Of a stretch of DNA of 64,000 bases, positions 26,475 to 35,597 are shown piece after piece. Source of the DNA: CAKSUT01 sp045542335 (GTDB lineage: Bacteria > Bacillota > Clostridia > Oscillospirales > CAG-382). The notes beneath the pieces are model-generated. The model worked only from the letters and a program-made list of their open reading frames with translations, was not told the DNA's origin and searched no databases. The position numbers and the translations under genes were made by a program. The first letter of the stretch is position 1; each line of letters opens with the position of its first letter. The stretch lies in contig JAZQKV010000116.1 in the NCBI GenBank assembly GCA_045542335.1, positions 62,001-126,000 of the forward strand, given 5' to 3'.

Positions 26475-27179
26475 TTAACCCACTTTTATTGGGCAAAAAT
26501 CCAATGCATCGCAGGCTGTAAGCACCTGTTTTATGCCATCTGCGCTCTCCGGCACAGCGCTGCGGGGAATTCCGTGTAGATGCCCGATATAAAGACGCTT
26601 CACTCCGAACTCACAAAGAGCCGCAATTGCGGCATCATTTTTAAAATCACCGAACAAAACAGGGTAGTGCATAAATGCCACAATTTCGGCATCCGGATTT
26701 TGTTCCTTGAGCTTTTGTGCAGCATCGAGCGAAAGACGCAGGCGGAGTGCTTCACGGGCGATTATTCTTTCGTCCTCTGCCGCAATTCCGAATTCCGACA
26801 TCCACCCTCTTGTTCCGCAAACAATTATGTTGTCGCAGAGATAGGCATTATTGTAAAGAAATTTCAACGAATCAAATCCGTTTTCGGCAACGAATTTTTC
26901 AAACTTTGCGGCTGTAACCCACCAATAGTCGTGGTTGCCTCTGCCAATAATTTTTTTGCCGGGCAACTCGTGTATAAACTTCAGGTCTTCTTTTGCATCT
27001 TCCATGTCAATTCCCCATGAAATATCACCCGGAATCACAACCGTGTCGTCATTTCCAACGAGGGCACACCAGTTTTCACGGATTTTTTCATAGTGGTTCA
27101 GCCATCTTTCGCCAAAAATGTCCATGGGTTTGTTGGTCGAAAAAGAAAGATGCGGGTCGCTGAGAACAAATACTCCCAT
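26475..27179 (-). CDS. Calcineurin-like metallophosphoesterase
   Basis: This 234-residue protein has the full two-metal phosphoesterase motif set: SDPHL (DxH), PGDISW (GD), GRGNHDYWW (GNHD), FMHYP and GHLHG. It resembles the predicted phosphohydrolase family COG1768; its substrate is unknown. The ATG at 27179 is preferred over the GTG at 27185 because AAGGAGGT is 6 nt upstream of the ATG and abuts the GTG. It is cytoplasmic, with no signal peptide, and is transcribed away from the DUF1540 gene. Confidence 0.88.
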   Translation of the reverse strand: MGVFVLSDPHLSFSTNKPMDIFGERWLNHYEKIRENWCALVGNDDTVVIPGDISWGIDMEDAKEDLKFIHELPGKKIIGRGNHDYWWVTAAKFEKFVAENGFDSLKFLYNNAYLCDNIIVCGTRGWMSEFGIAAEDERIIAREALRLRLSLDAAQKLKEQNPDAEIVAFMHYPVLFGDFKNDAAIAALCEFGVKRLYIGHLHGIPRSAVPESADGIKQVLTACDALDFCPIKVG

Positions 27180-27285
27180 TTGCACACCTCCTTTTCAAGA
27201 AGTCGGGGATGTATTAAAGCAATAAGTATAATTCTGTATAAATTGTCAAACACTAATTTCAATTCTGATATAAGGAGAAAAAACA

Positions 27286-27486
27286 ATGGAAAAAACGATT
27301 TTTGATTCAAGCATCGCCCCCGATGGCTTCAAGTCAAGCCATATCAAAGGCGTGGGCTGCAGCGTGAAAAACTGTGTCTACAATGACGGCTACGGTTATT
27401 GCACAGCAGATAAAATAAATGTAGGTCCCGGTTATGCCACGGATTGCACCGACACGGTCTGCGCAACCTTTAAGGCGAGGACTTAA
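27286..27486 (+). CDS. DUF1540 domain-containing small cysteine-rich protein
   Basis: This 66-residue protein has the DUF1540 cysteine pattern: GCSVKNCVYND, YCTADKINV, and paired later cysteines (DCTDTVCATF). The family is common in Clostridia and spore formers and is presumed metal-binding; function is unknown. A clear AAGGAGA lies upstream of the ATG. It stands alone between a divergent phosphoesterase gene and a convergent QueG-like gene. Confidence 0.85.
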   Translation: MEKTIFDSSIAPDGFKSSHIKGVGCSVKNCVYNDGYGYCTADKINVGPGYATDCTDTVCATFKART

Positions 27487-27500
27487 AGGTATATTGTCAA

Positions 27501-27547
27501 GGGGGAGCTTTTTGATAAAGAATCCCCCTCAGAATCCCCAAAAAGCT
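27501..27547 (+). terminator. Structured 3' region between DUF1540 and queG-like gene, possible pseudoknot terminator
   Basis: GGGGGA (27501-27506) can pair with TCCCCC (27523-27528). AGCTTTTTG (27506-27514), inside that loop, can pair with CAAAAAGCT (27539-27547) outside it. AGAATCCCC is repeated twice, giving an alternative partner for the G-run. It lies between convergent genes, so termination is the likely role. Confidence 0.5.
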
Positions 27548-27566
27548 TTAAAAATGTGTGGAATTG

Positions 27567-28409
27567 TCATTGCTTGCCGGCTTTTGAATTTTCAAGATTT
27601 CTCAGAATTGTTTCTTTCTTTCTCCACCCATACGAACGCATGGAAAAATTCTGCGGACTCATTTGGCTTATTACTTCGCACGTTACATGAGGCAGGCGGT
27701 TTTGATGAAAGAATTTTATGGGTGTTTGAGGAATTCCGACATTTGCCGGGCACACTTCCTGACATATATCACAGCCCCACACGCATTTTTGCTGTGATAT
27801 AAGATTGAGTTCCACGTCTGTTAAAACCTTTTTCTGCGTAAGCGCAGAGATACATTCGCCGTTTCCCGAAAGAAATGTCGGACAACTTTCTATGCATTTT
27901 CTACAGTTGATGCAAATGCGGTTTTTGCCGTTACTTTGCGCTGTCCCTTGAATTTTTCCAAGAACTACATCCGTGAAAATCGCCCCGATAAACACATAAG
28001 TGCCGTACTTTTCGTTTATTATGACACGGTTTTTGCCGAAAGTCCCAAGACCAAGCTTCACGGCACATTGTTTTTCATCAAGAGGCGAATGGTCGCACAT
28101 GACTTTCACAAATCCGTCGATTTCTTCCTTTTGGAATATTTCTCTCAGCTTTTCCTCAAGCAGCTTCCCATATAAATGGTAGTCAAGGCTTGCGGCAAAA
28201 CGTGCAACATTGCGGTTTTCGCAAGTTTCCTCCACATAATACGGCATGAGAAATAAGACAATACTTCTTGTACCGTCGGGCATTAGCCGTGGCGTTGAGA
28301 TTACTGCCTCCTCCGGCTTTATTCCCGCAAAAAATTCAATGCCTTCGTCTTCAAAAAGATGTGCGATAATCTCTTTTGCCGGATTTTCAGACGGCGTTAT
28401 CTTTCCCAT
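27567..28409 (-). CDS. QueG-like epoxyqueuosine reductase family iron-sulfur protein
   Basis: This 280-residue protein resembles the cobalamin-dependent epoxyqueuosine reductase family. It has LDYHLYGKLLEEKL, KLGLGTFGKNRVII, FIGAIFTD and two 4Fe-4S clusters (CINCRKCIESCP; CVWGCDICQEVCP). It is shorter than typical QueG (about 380) and lacks the C-terminal HEAT-like extension, so it could act on queuosine tRNA or belong to a sister family. The start overlaps the end of the radical SAM gene by 13 nt, indicating translational coupling. Confidence 0.75.
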   Translation of the reverse strand: MGKITPSENPAKEIIAHLFEDEGIEFFAGIKPEEAVISTPRLMPDGTRSIVLFLMPYYVEETCENRNVARFAASLDYHLYGKLLEEKLREIFQKEEIDGFVKVMCDHSPLDEKQCAVKLGLGTFGKNRVIINEKYGTYVFIGAIFTDVVLGKIQGTAQSNGKNRICINCRKCIESCPTFLSGNGECISALTQKKVLTDVELNLISQQKCVWGCDICQEVCPANVGIPQTPIKFFHQNRLPHVTCEVISQMSPQNFSMRSYGWRKKETILRNLENSKAGKQ

Positions 28410-30298
28410 TTTATTGATGCAACTTTACAGCCGTATTTTTTCATTACGCCACAATTCGAGCATTTTGTGCGGCAATCGGGCGTTGTCTGCTCACCCCTCG
28501 CCTTTATCGCCTCGGATTTGAGAAAATCAATGTCGACTCCGCAGCTTATGTGCTGCCACGGGAGAATTTCGTCAAAGCCGAAACGGCGGTTTGCATAAAA
28601 TGATGGGTCAAGTCCTGCTTTTTCAAACGCTTTGTTCCAGTTTTCATAGCTGAAAAATTCGTCCCAACCGTCAAATTTGAAGCCCATTTCAAAGCCTGCA
28701 ACAAGAGCCTTGGAGAGCCTTCTGTCGCCCCTTGCGAGAACAGCTTCAATTCGGGAAACCTTTGCTTCATGCCAATTGTAGCGGAGCTTGCGGGTGGTTA
28801 TAGATGAGCCGAGAAGCTTTTGCTTTCTGAGCAGTTCTTCAAGACTGTCCTGCCCCTCCCATTGGAAAGGAGTGTGCGCTTTGGGCACAAAGCACGAAAC
28901 CGAAATTGATGCCTCAATTGATTTGCCTTTGGGCTTGTCGGGGTTTTTGTAATATTCGTCAACAATTTTCTGACCAAGCCGTGCAATACCCACAATATCC
29001 TCGTCAGTTTCTGTCGGAAGACCATTCATGAAATAGAGCTTTACACTTGTTCTGCCTTTTGAAAATGCCTGACGACAGCCGCTTAAAATTTCTTCTTCGG
29101 TTATGTTTTTATTGATGACATCACGAAGCCTTTGTGTTCCGGCTTCGGGAGCAAAAGTAAGTCCTGTTTTACGAACGCCCTGCACCTTTTCCATGATTTC
29201 CGCCTCAAAGCTGTCGATTCTCATGGAGGGCAGTGACATACTCACCTTTTTGTCGTCCGTCCATTCCTTAAGACTGTCAACAAGCTTGCGAAGCTCGGGG
29301 TAATCGCTTATGCTCAGCGAAAGCAGGGAAATTTCCTCATAACCCGTGTTTTTGTAACAATCGTGTCCCTGATTGCAAAGTGCTTCTGCACTTCTTGGTC
29401 TGTAAGGACGGTAAATCATGCCTGCCTGACAGAAACGACAGCCGCGCAGACAACCTCTTGAGGTTTCAATGGAGATTCTGTCATGAACGGTTTCTATAAA
29501 AGGCAGGGGCGCATCCGTGGGATAATATGAGGTCTCAAAATCGGACACAGTTCGCTTTTGAATTGTTGATGGAATGTCGTCATACCTGGGTGTGACGGAA
29601 ACGATTTTGCTCATTTGTCCGTCAGCGCAGTCTTCGTATTTCACCTCATAAAGAGAGGGGATATAGTTGCCGGGGAGCTTTGCGGCACGGTGAAGAAACT
29701 CGGCTTTGCTGAATTTTTTGCCCTGTGTTTTGCACTCGGCTTTGTAGTCAATGTAAAGACGTGTAAGCTCTGGCAACGATTCCTCACCCTCGCCGATGCT
29801 GAAAATATCGAAGAAGTCAGCAACAGGCTCGGGATTATAAGAGCACGGACCACCGCCCACTATAATCGGGAAACTGTCGTCGTCGCCTCTGTCTGCGGCA
29901 ACAAGCGGAATACCGGCAAGGTCAAGCATATAAAGCACGTTCGTATAGGACATTTCATATTGGAGAGTGAAGCCCACAAAATCAAAGTCTTTCACGGCGT
30001 CGCCACTTTCAAGGGCATAAAGTGGAAGTCCCTTTTGCTTCATGAGCTCGCCCATGTCCGGCCATGGTGCATAAACTCTTTCACACCATATATCATCATG
30101 ATTATTAAGGCAACCGTAAAGAATTTTCATGCCGAGATTTGACATTCCTATTTCATAAGAATCGGGGAAGCAAAAAGCAAACCTTGCGTTCACTTTGCTT
30201 TTGTCTTTCACAACGCTTCCGAGCTCGCCGCCTATATATCGACCCGGTTTTTGTATATCTTTTAGATACTTACTTATTTCCTGTTTTATGTTAGCCAT
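28397..30298 (-). CDS. TIGR03960-type B12-binding-domain/radical SAM protein
   Basis: This 633-residue protein has an N-terminal B12-binding-like domain (CFPDSYEIGMSNLG, VGGGPCSYNPEP, FSIGEGEESLPEL) and a radical SAM core with cluster motif CLRGCRFC near residue 282, then a C-terminal extension with late cysteines (CRTKCSNCG). It matches the uncharacterised family TIGR03960, often near ribosomal RNA or tRNA genes. The ATG at 30298 is preceded by TGAGGA. It follows rsmA by about 50 nt and overlaps the QueG-like gene. Confidence 0.88.
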   Translation of the reverse strand: MANIKQEISKYLKDIQKPGRYIGGELGSVVKDKSKVNARFAFCFPDSYEIGMSNLGMKILYGCLNNHDDIWCERVYAPWPDMGELMKQKGLPLYALESGDAVKDFDFVGFTLQYEMSYTNVLYMLDLAGIPLVAADRGDDDSFPIIVGGGPCSYNPEPVADFFDIFSIGEGEESLPELTRLYIDYKAECKTQGKKFSKAEFLHRAAKLPGNYIPSLYEVKYEDCADGQMSKIVSVTPRYDDIPSTIQKRTVSDFETSYYPTDAPLPFIETVHDRISIETSRGCLRGCRFCQAGMIYRPYRPRSAEALCNQGHDCYKNTGYEEISLLSLSISDYPELRKLVDSLKEWTDDKKVSMSLPSMRIDSFEAEIMEKVQGVRKTGLTFAPEAGTQRLRDVINKNITEEEILSGCRQAFSKGRTSVKLYFMNGLPTETDEDIVGIARLGQKIVDEYYKNPDKPKGKSIEASISVSCFVPKAHTPFQWEGQDSLEELLRKQKLLGSSITTRKLRYNWHEAKVSRIEAVLARGDRRLSKALVAGFEMGFKFDGWDEFFSYENWNKAFEKAGLDPSFYANRRFGFDEILPWQHISCGVDIDFLKSEAIKARGEQTTPDCRTKCSNCGVMKKYGCKVASIKWER

Positions 30299-30320
30299 TT
30301 CTATCCTCAACTTTTCTTTC

Positions 30321-30360
30321 ACTTTACGCTTACTTTACAGTTAGTTTACGTTTACTTTAC
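30321..30360. repeat. 18-bp imperfect direct repeat at the rsmA 3' end
   Basis: Two 18-bp copies (30321-30338 and 30343-30360) differ at two positions and are separated by 4 bp. The second overlaps the last codons and stop of rsmA; both lie upstream of the radical SAM gene's ribosome binding site. Confidence 0.7.
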
Positions 30361-31233
30361 AAGTGTTTTTGCAAGCTTTACAAAATCCTCGCCCGAAAGC
30401 TTTTCGCCTCTGACATCGCCGGGTTTTCCGAGAGTCCGGGTGATAATCTTTGCAATTTCATCCTTGTCATCTGTTACAAGACGGGATGAAACTGACATGA
30501 GCGAATTGACAAGGGTTTTGCGCCTTTGACCGAATGCGGCTTTTATGAGAAGCAGGGCACGATCCCTGTCTTTTTCATCATGCTTTGGGGGATTTGCAAG
30601 CTCAATTCTCACAACCGCAGAATCCACCTTCGGTTTGGGATTGAAGTTTCCTGCTGAAACATTGAAAAGCCTTTTGACATTTCCATAAAGGGAAATTGCC
30701 GCTGTGATTGCACCGTATTCTGCGCTGCCAACCGGGGCGGTGAGGCGTTGTGCAACCTCCTTCTGAATCATGATGGTTATAAATCTGAAGCCTGCGTTTT
30801 CTTCAATGAGCTTCATTATGATTGGTGTTGTAATGTAGTAAGGGAGATTTGCGCACACCGACACGGGATATTTTCCGTTTTCGGAAAGCTCTTGTGCAAG
30901 CTTTTTGACATCTGTTTCCATGACATCGGCATTTATGACCTTGACGTTGTCATATTCTGCGAGTGTTTCGCCGAGAATCGGAATGAGGTTTTCATCGATT
31001 TCAACTGCGATGACCTTGACAAAACGTTTGCACAGCTCCTTTGTGAGTATTCCGGCACCGGGACCTATTTCAAGCACTGCCTCGGGAATAGGTCCGCTTT
31101 CATCTGCCTGCGAATCGGTGCAACCGTCGGCGATTTTTGAGGGGATTCTTGAATCGGTCAAGAAGTTTTGTCCGTATTTTTTCTGAAATTTAAAATCGTG
31201 TTTTTCAAGAATTTCTTTATCGTTTCTGTTCAT
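30352..31233 (-). CDS. rsmA: 16S rRNA (adenine1518-N6/adenine1519-N6)-dimethyltransferase
   Basis: RsmA (KsgA) dimethylates two adjacent adenines near the 3' end of 16S rRNA during small-subunit maturation. The 293 residues show QNFLTDSRI, SAM-binding VLEIGPGAGILTKEL, the adenine-methyltransferase catalytic motif NLPYYITTPI and a C-terminal domain with FNPKPKVDSAV and FGQRRKTL. The ATG at 31233 follows CGGAGA. It starts the rsmA, radical SAM, QueG-like run. Confidence 0.96.
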   Translation of the reverse strand: MNRNDKEILEKHDFKFQKKYGQNFLTDSRIPSKIADGCTDSQADESGPIPEAVLEIGPGAGILTKELCKRFVKVIAVEIDENLIPILGETLAEYDNVKVINADVMETDVKKLAQELSENGKYPVSVCANLPYYITTPIIMKLIEENAGFRFITIMIQKEVAQRLTAPVGSAEYGAITAAISLYGNVKRLFNVSAGNFNPKPKVDSAVVRIELANPPKHDEKDRDRALLLIKAAFGQRRKTLVNSLMSVSSRLVTDDKDEIAKIITRTLGKPGDVRGEKLSGEDFVKLAKTLVK

Positions 31234-31336
31234 GCTTTTCTCCGTGGTGAAATTGTGTTTTTATCCGTTGTTTGCGGTGTTGCTTTGCACTGAAATTTTA
31301 GTTTCGTGTGTTGCAAGCCGGTCAGGATTTTATGTT

Positions 31337-33655
31337 TTAACTGTTTTTTTCGGCAGACTCTGTGAGTGACTTTTCACTACTTACGCCCAAGGCGGCGGCT
31401 ATTTCCGACATATCAAGTCTGTCACGGGCAAAAGCCTTTTTGAGAAGATGTTGCGGAACAAGGGAATCGAATTTTTCCGAAAGATAATGTTCATGCTCGC
31501 TCATAAGGCTTTCACAGGGGAGAAGTTTTGTGCAAGCACCCGAATCGTCGTTGATGTTGTCCTCCACATAAACTCCACGCTCAAGATAATCGAGGAAAAG
31601 GTCTGCGTCCGCTTCACGCATTTTGAACGAAAGAACATATGGCTCATCGTGTGAAACAGCCGAAAGAAGCATACTTCCTGCGGTGTACCCGATGTAACGT
31701 CGCATGGTTGCCATGGCGGTGCTTCCAAGCCAGGGGAGATATATAAAGCTTTCGGGTCCGACACAAATGAGCTTCTTTTCGGGAAGACCCATCTGACGTG
31801 CTTTAAGGCGTGCCTCGGTGAGAATTACCGCCGCATTTTTGCCGATATACGGATAAATTTCGTCCTCGGCGAGGATTTTTGCAACATATCTTGCAATGTG
31901 ACCGTCAATGCCGGCAAGGCTTCCTTTCCAGCAAGAGGTTATTTTTCCGCCGACAAGGCGGGCATAAATTGTTCTTGTTTCAGAATCAAGTCTTTCGCAC
32001 ATCCATGAGCGTCCGGCTAGGGAGAACCTTCCGCCGGGCATGACTGCTTCGGGAAGGATGCCTATTTCCTTGCCACCTGCGCCATCGTCCTTTACGGTGT
32101 AGCTTTCCTCATCTTTGAAAACTGCAAGGAATCTGTATGACGAAATAAGACGTTCGCCCGAAAGTCCCACAATGAGCTTTCGTCCGTCAACAAGTTCAAT
32201 ATAACCATGTTTGCGCAGGTTTACAAGCAAATCACGCAGATCCTCCGGGGCAATATTTGAAAACGGAGCGAGGGAAAGCACTTTTCTTGCAAGTTCTGCC
32301 GGCAAAAGTCCTTCGGGACTTGAAGCGAGCATTGATATGGTCTGGTGGCAGAGAAGGCTGTAAGGATAGTGTTTTTCTTCGGGGGGCTCGATGAATTTTT
32401 CACGCCTGTAAAGCTCGACAATGGCGATACCCTGTAAAAATTCCCAGGGCAAAAGCGACGGATGCAGTTGTGCATTTTCGTTGCGCTCGTCGTCGGGAGA
32501 GCTTTCGCTTTCCATATTGGAAATGTTGAAAACAGACAGCATTTCCGGCGTGTTTTCACGTCTTCCTGAACGTCCGAGCCTTTGGAGAAAACCTGAAACC
32601 GTGTTGGGTGAGCCGATTGAAACAACTCTTTCAAGACGACCTATGTCAATTCCAAGCTCAAGAGTTGAGGTTGCGCACACAACGCTGTGGCGTGACAGGT
32701 CTTTCAGAGCTTTTTCTGCGTCGCGGCGAAGAGAGGTTGAAATGTTGCCGTGGTGAATGTATATATCGTCCCTGTCGCCACGGGCTTTGGCAATGTTTCG
32801 CAGGGCATAGGTGATTCTCTCGGTTTCGTCACGGCTGTTTGAAAAAACAAGGCTGTTTTTTTTGCGTACTGCACGATAAATAAACTGCTCACACTCGGCG
32901 GAGGTTTCAAATGCTTCAAAAAGCACCGATGCCTTGAAGCCGTCCGAGCCTTTTCCTCCCTTTGGGCAAGCGGTTTTCCGACCGTTTACGGCACTTATCC
33001 AACGGCAAGTTCCATGTGTGTCGCCGATTGTTGCGGAAAGAGCAAAAATTCGCGGATTTGTGCCTGTGTTCATCATAATTCTTCCGATCAGACAACGTAT
33101 CTGATTTCCACGGTCTGCACCCATGACAGAATGAAGCTCGTCGATGACAACATATTTTAACGACGACAGAGCCCGAGCTGCCTCAAGGGGATGCCGCATG
33201 AGCATGGCTTCGAGGGATTCGGGCGTTATCTGGAGAATTGTGGAGGGGGTTTTGAAATAACGTTCTTTTTCGGAGGCAGGCACTTCTCCGTGACGATGAT
33301 GAATACTTATTTCGGCGTGACTGCAAACTGCGCTGATGCGCTCAAACTGGTCATTTATGAGAGCTTTAAGGGGAGCGATATAGAGGATTTTTGTGCCTGT
33401 GGCTTTTGCGGCTTTGATGTTGTTTTCCGCTTCATATTCCTCAAGATGCATTTCCGAATAAATATCCGCAAGCATCGGGAAGAACACGGCTTCGGTTTTA
33501 CCCGATGCCGTTGAACAGGAAAGCAGAAGATTGTCGTTGCTTTCCAAAACAATCTGTGCCGCCTTTTCCTGAATATCATACAGCTCCTTCCATCCAAGGG
33601 AGAAGACATATTCACGAAGAAACGGCGGGAATTTGTCCCACACACTTTTGGGCAT
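31337..33655 (-). CDS. DEAD/DEAH-box helicase, Lhr-like (BrxHI-like)
   Basis: This 772-residue superfamily 2 helicase has Walker A STASGKTE (about residue 50), DELH box (about 172), LSAT (about 205) and a motif VI of QRLGRSGRR (about 358) in the Lhr-like arrangement. A roughly 350-residue C-terminal part holds winged-helix-like and accessory regions. In BREX type 2 loci a similar helicase (BrxHI) accompanies BrxD, and here the upstream gene is BrxD-like. It follows that gene by 49 nt, with AAAGGAG before its ATG. The role is inferred: ATP-driven DNA or RNA remodelling in a defence or repair complex. Confidence 0.85.
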   Translation of the reverse strand: MPKSVWDKFPPFLREYVFSLGWKELYDIQEKAAQIVLESNDNLLLSCSTASGKTEAVFFPMLADIYSEMHLEEYEAENNIKAAKATGTKILYIAPLKALINDQFERISAVCSHAEISIHHRHGEVPASEKERYFKTPSTILQITPESLEAMLMRHPLEAARALSSLKYVVIDELHSVMGADRGNQIRCLIGRIMMNTGTNPRIFALSATIGDTHGTCRWISAVNGRKTACPKGGKGSDGFKASVLFEAFETSAECEQFIYRAVRKKNSLVFSNSRDETERITYALRNIAKARGDRDDIYIHHGNISTSLRRDAEKALKDLSRHSVVCATSTLELGIDIGRLERVVSIGSPNTVSGFLQRLGRSGRRENTPEMLSVFNISNMESESSPDDERNENAQLHPSLLPWEFLQGIAIVELYRREKFIEPPEEKHYPYSLLCHQTISMLASSPEGLLPAELARKVLSLAPFSNIAPEDLRDLLVNLRKHGYIELVDGRKLIVGLSGERLISSYRFLAVFKDEESYTVKDDGAGGKEIGILPEAVMPGGRFSLAGRSWMCERLDSETRTIYARLVGGKITSCWKGSLAGIDGHIARYVAKILAEDEIYPYIGKNAAVILTEARLKARQMGLPEKKLICVGPESFIYLPWLGSTAMATMRRYIGYTAGSMLLSAVSHDEPYVLSFKMREADADLFLDYLERGVYVEDNINDDSGACTKLLPCESLMSEHEHYLSEKFDSLVPQHLLKKAFARDRLDMSEIAAALGVSSEKSLTESAEKNS

Positions 33656-33704
33656 GGCAAAGCTCCTTTGAATGAAAATGGAAAAATGGAGTGATGTTTA
33701 AGGG

Positions 33705-35045
33705 TTAAAATTCAAGCTCGCTGAAGATTTTGTCAAACTCGTCCTCGGGGGAGTTTTCGCCGTTCTCTCCGGTTTCGGAATCAAGGGACTTGCTGTTTAC
33801 GATGTCTGCAAAGGAAAGTCCGGGGTTCTGAAGCATTATGTTGAGAACGGTGAGAAAATCACGGATGACCTCACGGGGAGTAAGCAAGCTATCGGCTCCC
33901 ATGCGCTCACCGTAAAGCTTTAAGAAAAGAAGCTTGTCATCGTCGGTGAGAGGGAGGGAGTGCTTGTGATAAAGGGAGTGTATACCGTAGAGCTTGCTGA
34001 TGAGGGCGTAAAGCTCGTCGTCAGTGAGTCTTGAAAGGCGAATGACGGGAGAAAGATAGTTTTTGAACTCTCCGTCGGGGACAAACCGGCTGTCGGCAAG
34101 ACGTGAACGAAGTGCCTCATAGCTGAAAAGTCCGCGGCTTCTGTCTTCAAGAAATTCGGGGGTGCCGCCGAAGAAGAAGCCAAGTCCCTCTGCTTTTCCC
34201 TGCATGGTGTCATTGAATATTGAAAGGATTTTTTCATAGTTGTTCTCACGGGAAACTCGGTTTGGAATTTTGTAGAGATTGACACATTCATCAACAAACA
34301 CAACCATACCTTTGTAGCCGATTTTGCGTACAAAAACAGAGAACAGTTTTATATAGTCATACCAGTTTTCATCGTTGATAACAGAGGCAACGGAAAGATT
34401 CATTCTTGCCTCAAGCTTTGAGGTGTATTCTCCCCTTAACCATTTGAGTGCGGCGCTTACCTTTGCGTCGTCACCTGCACAAAGACCGTCATAGTAGGTG
34501 CAAAGAACCTTTGCAAAGTCAAAGCCGTTTACCATTGATTCAAGTCCCGAAACAACCGAGAATATTCCGCCACGGACATGGGCAGAGAACTCCTCGCTTT
34601 CGGGGGTGTGTCCTTTTTCGATGGCTTCTGTGCCAAGCTCAGTAAACCATTTTGAAAGAATCATTGGAAGAGCACCGCCATCGGGGCAGGACTTTGAAGC
34701 CATGGACTTGATAAGCTCACGGTAGGTTGCAAGCCCCTGACCCTTTGTTCCGGAAAGTCTTCTTTCGGGGGAAAGGTCTGCATCGCAGGTTATAAAGCTA
34801 CGGTCTGCGGCATAGTTACGGGTGAGCTGCAACAAAAAGCTCTTGCCGCTTCCGTATCTTCCGATGATAAATCTGAAAGCGCACATCCCGGAGGAGATTC
34901 CTTCAAGGTCCTCGAGAATTGCGCCAAGCTCGTCGTTTCTTCCGATGGCAATATATTCAAGACCAACTCTCGGCACAACTCCTGCGCTTACAGAGTTCAA
35001 GAGTATTCCGAGTATTCGTTTGGATATTTTAATCTGTTCCGACAT
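33705..35045 (-). CDS. BrxD-like P-loop ATPase (DUF2791 / BREX ATP-binding family)
   Basis: This 446-residue ATPase has Walker A GRYGSGKSF (about residue 60) and Walker B VVFVDE (about 248), with a C-terminal helical region ending in an acidic tail. It begins ISKRILGILLNSVSAGVVPR, typical of BrxD-like/DUF2791 proteins, where a short N-terminal arm precedes a nucleotide-binding core. In BREX type 2 systems BrxD works with BrxHI. The start at 35045 is set by GGAAGG just upstream. The gene lies between a small unknown protein and the helicase. Confidence 0.82.
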   Translation of the reverse strand: MSEQIKISKRILGILLNSVSAGVVPRVGLEYIAIGRNDELGAILEDLEGISSGMCAFRFIIGRYGSGKSFLLQLTRNYAADRSFITCDADLSPERRLSGTKGQGLATYRELIKSMASKSCPDGGALPMILSKWFTELGTEAIEKGHTPESEEFSAHVRGGIFSVVSGLESMVNGFDFAKVLCTYYDGLCAGDDAKVSAALKWLRGEYTSKLEARMNLSVASVINDENWYDYIKLFSVFVRKIGYKGMVVFVDECVNLYKIPNRVSRENNYEKILSIFNDTMQGKAEGLGFFFGGTPEFLEDRSRGLFSYEALRSRLADSRFVPDGEFKNYLSPVIRLSRLTDDELYALISKLYGIHSLYHKHSLPLTDDDKLLFLKLYGERMGADSLLTPREVIRDFLTVLNIMLQNPGLSFADIVNSKSLDSETGENGENSPEDEFDKIFSELEF

Positions 35046-35061
35046 ATGTTCCTTCCGTTCT

Positions 35062-35140
35062 CCGATGCGATGAGGGCATCGGTGTAGTGAGTTGAAATAA
35101 TTTAAGGTCGAATGTTTGGAAATCGGGCACACATCCCGAT
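35062..35140 (-). other. Two hairpins in the spacer before the BrxD-like gene
   Basis: One stem pairs ATCGGG (35122-35127) with CCCGAT (35135-35140). A second pairs CCGATGC (35062-35068) with GCATCGG (35076-35082) just upstream of the BrxD-like ribosome binding site. Neither has a terminator T-run. They could mark RNA processing or set translation of the ATPase. Confidence 0.5.
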
Positions 35141-35156
35141 GGAAAGACAAAAGTTT

Positions 35157-35594
35157 TCAGTTTTCCGTTTCTTTTGCCACAGAGCTTTTTCCATGATGCC
35201 TTTTGCAGGGCTCCATGAAATAATCGGTGAGATCAAGCGTGCCGTCCTCGGAAAATTCAAGGTGCTTGGCAAGCTTTTTATCGTCTGCTTCAAAAATCAC
35301 GTTCTTTATTCCGCAAAGGTCGATAAAATTGAGAGTGGCTTTTCCGAGTATATACATTGCCTCAAGGTCATAGGTGTCCTTTTTGGGGAGAATGACCTTT
35401 ATCACGGCTCCGCCCTTTATAAATCTGAATCCGCAGACACCGAGTACCGTTGGGATTTCAAGTTCAGGCGGAAGCTCGCTTCCGTCATTCTCGTATATTG
35501 CGAAGTAAAGCAAATCTGCATCATATTCTGTGCTGCAAAGTTCGCAAAGCTTTTGGGCAGAATCCTGTATAATGACTTTCTTTGCTGTGAGCAT
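35157..35594 (-). CDS. Unrecognised 145-residue protein of the TerB/BrxD/helicase module
   Basis: I do not recognise a family. The protein is mixed alpha/beta and acidic with no membrane segment or signal peptide. The pattern from LGKATLNFIDLCGI to a terminal DYFMEPCK is weakly reminiscent of the end of a GNAT acetyltransferase fold, but no acetyl-CoA motif is clear. It starts only 3 nt after the TerB_C gene stop, with AAAGGA upstream, so it is almost certainly translated with it and functionally linked. Confidence 0.7.
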   Translation of the reverse strand: MLTAKKVIIQDSAQKLCELCSTEYDADLLYFAIYENDGSELPPELEIPTVLGVCGFRFIKGGAVIKVILPKKDTYDLEAMYILGKATLNFIDLCGIKNVIFEADDKKLAKHLEFSEDGTLDLTDYFMEPCKRHHGKSSVAKETEN

Positions 35595-35597
35595 GGC

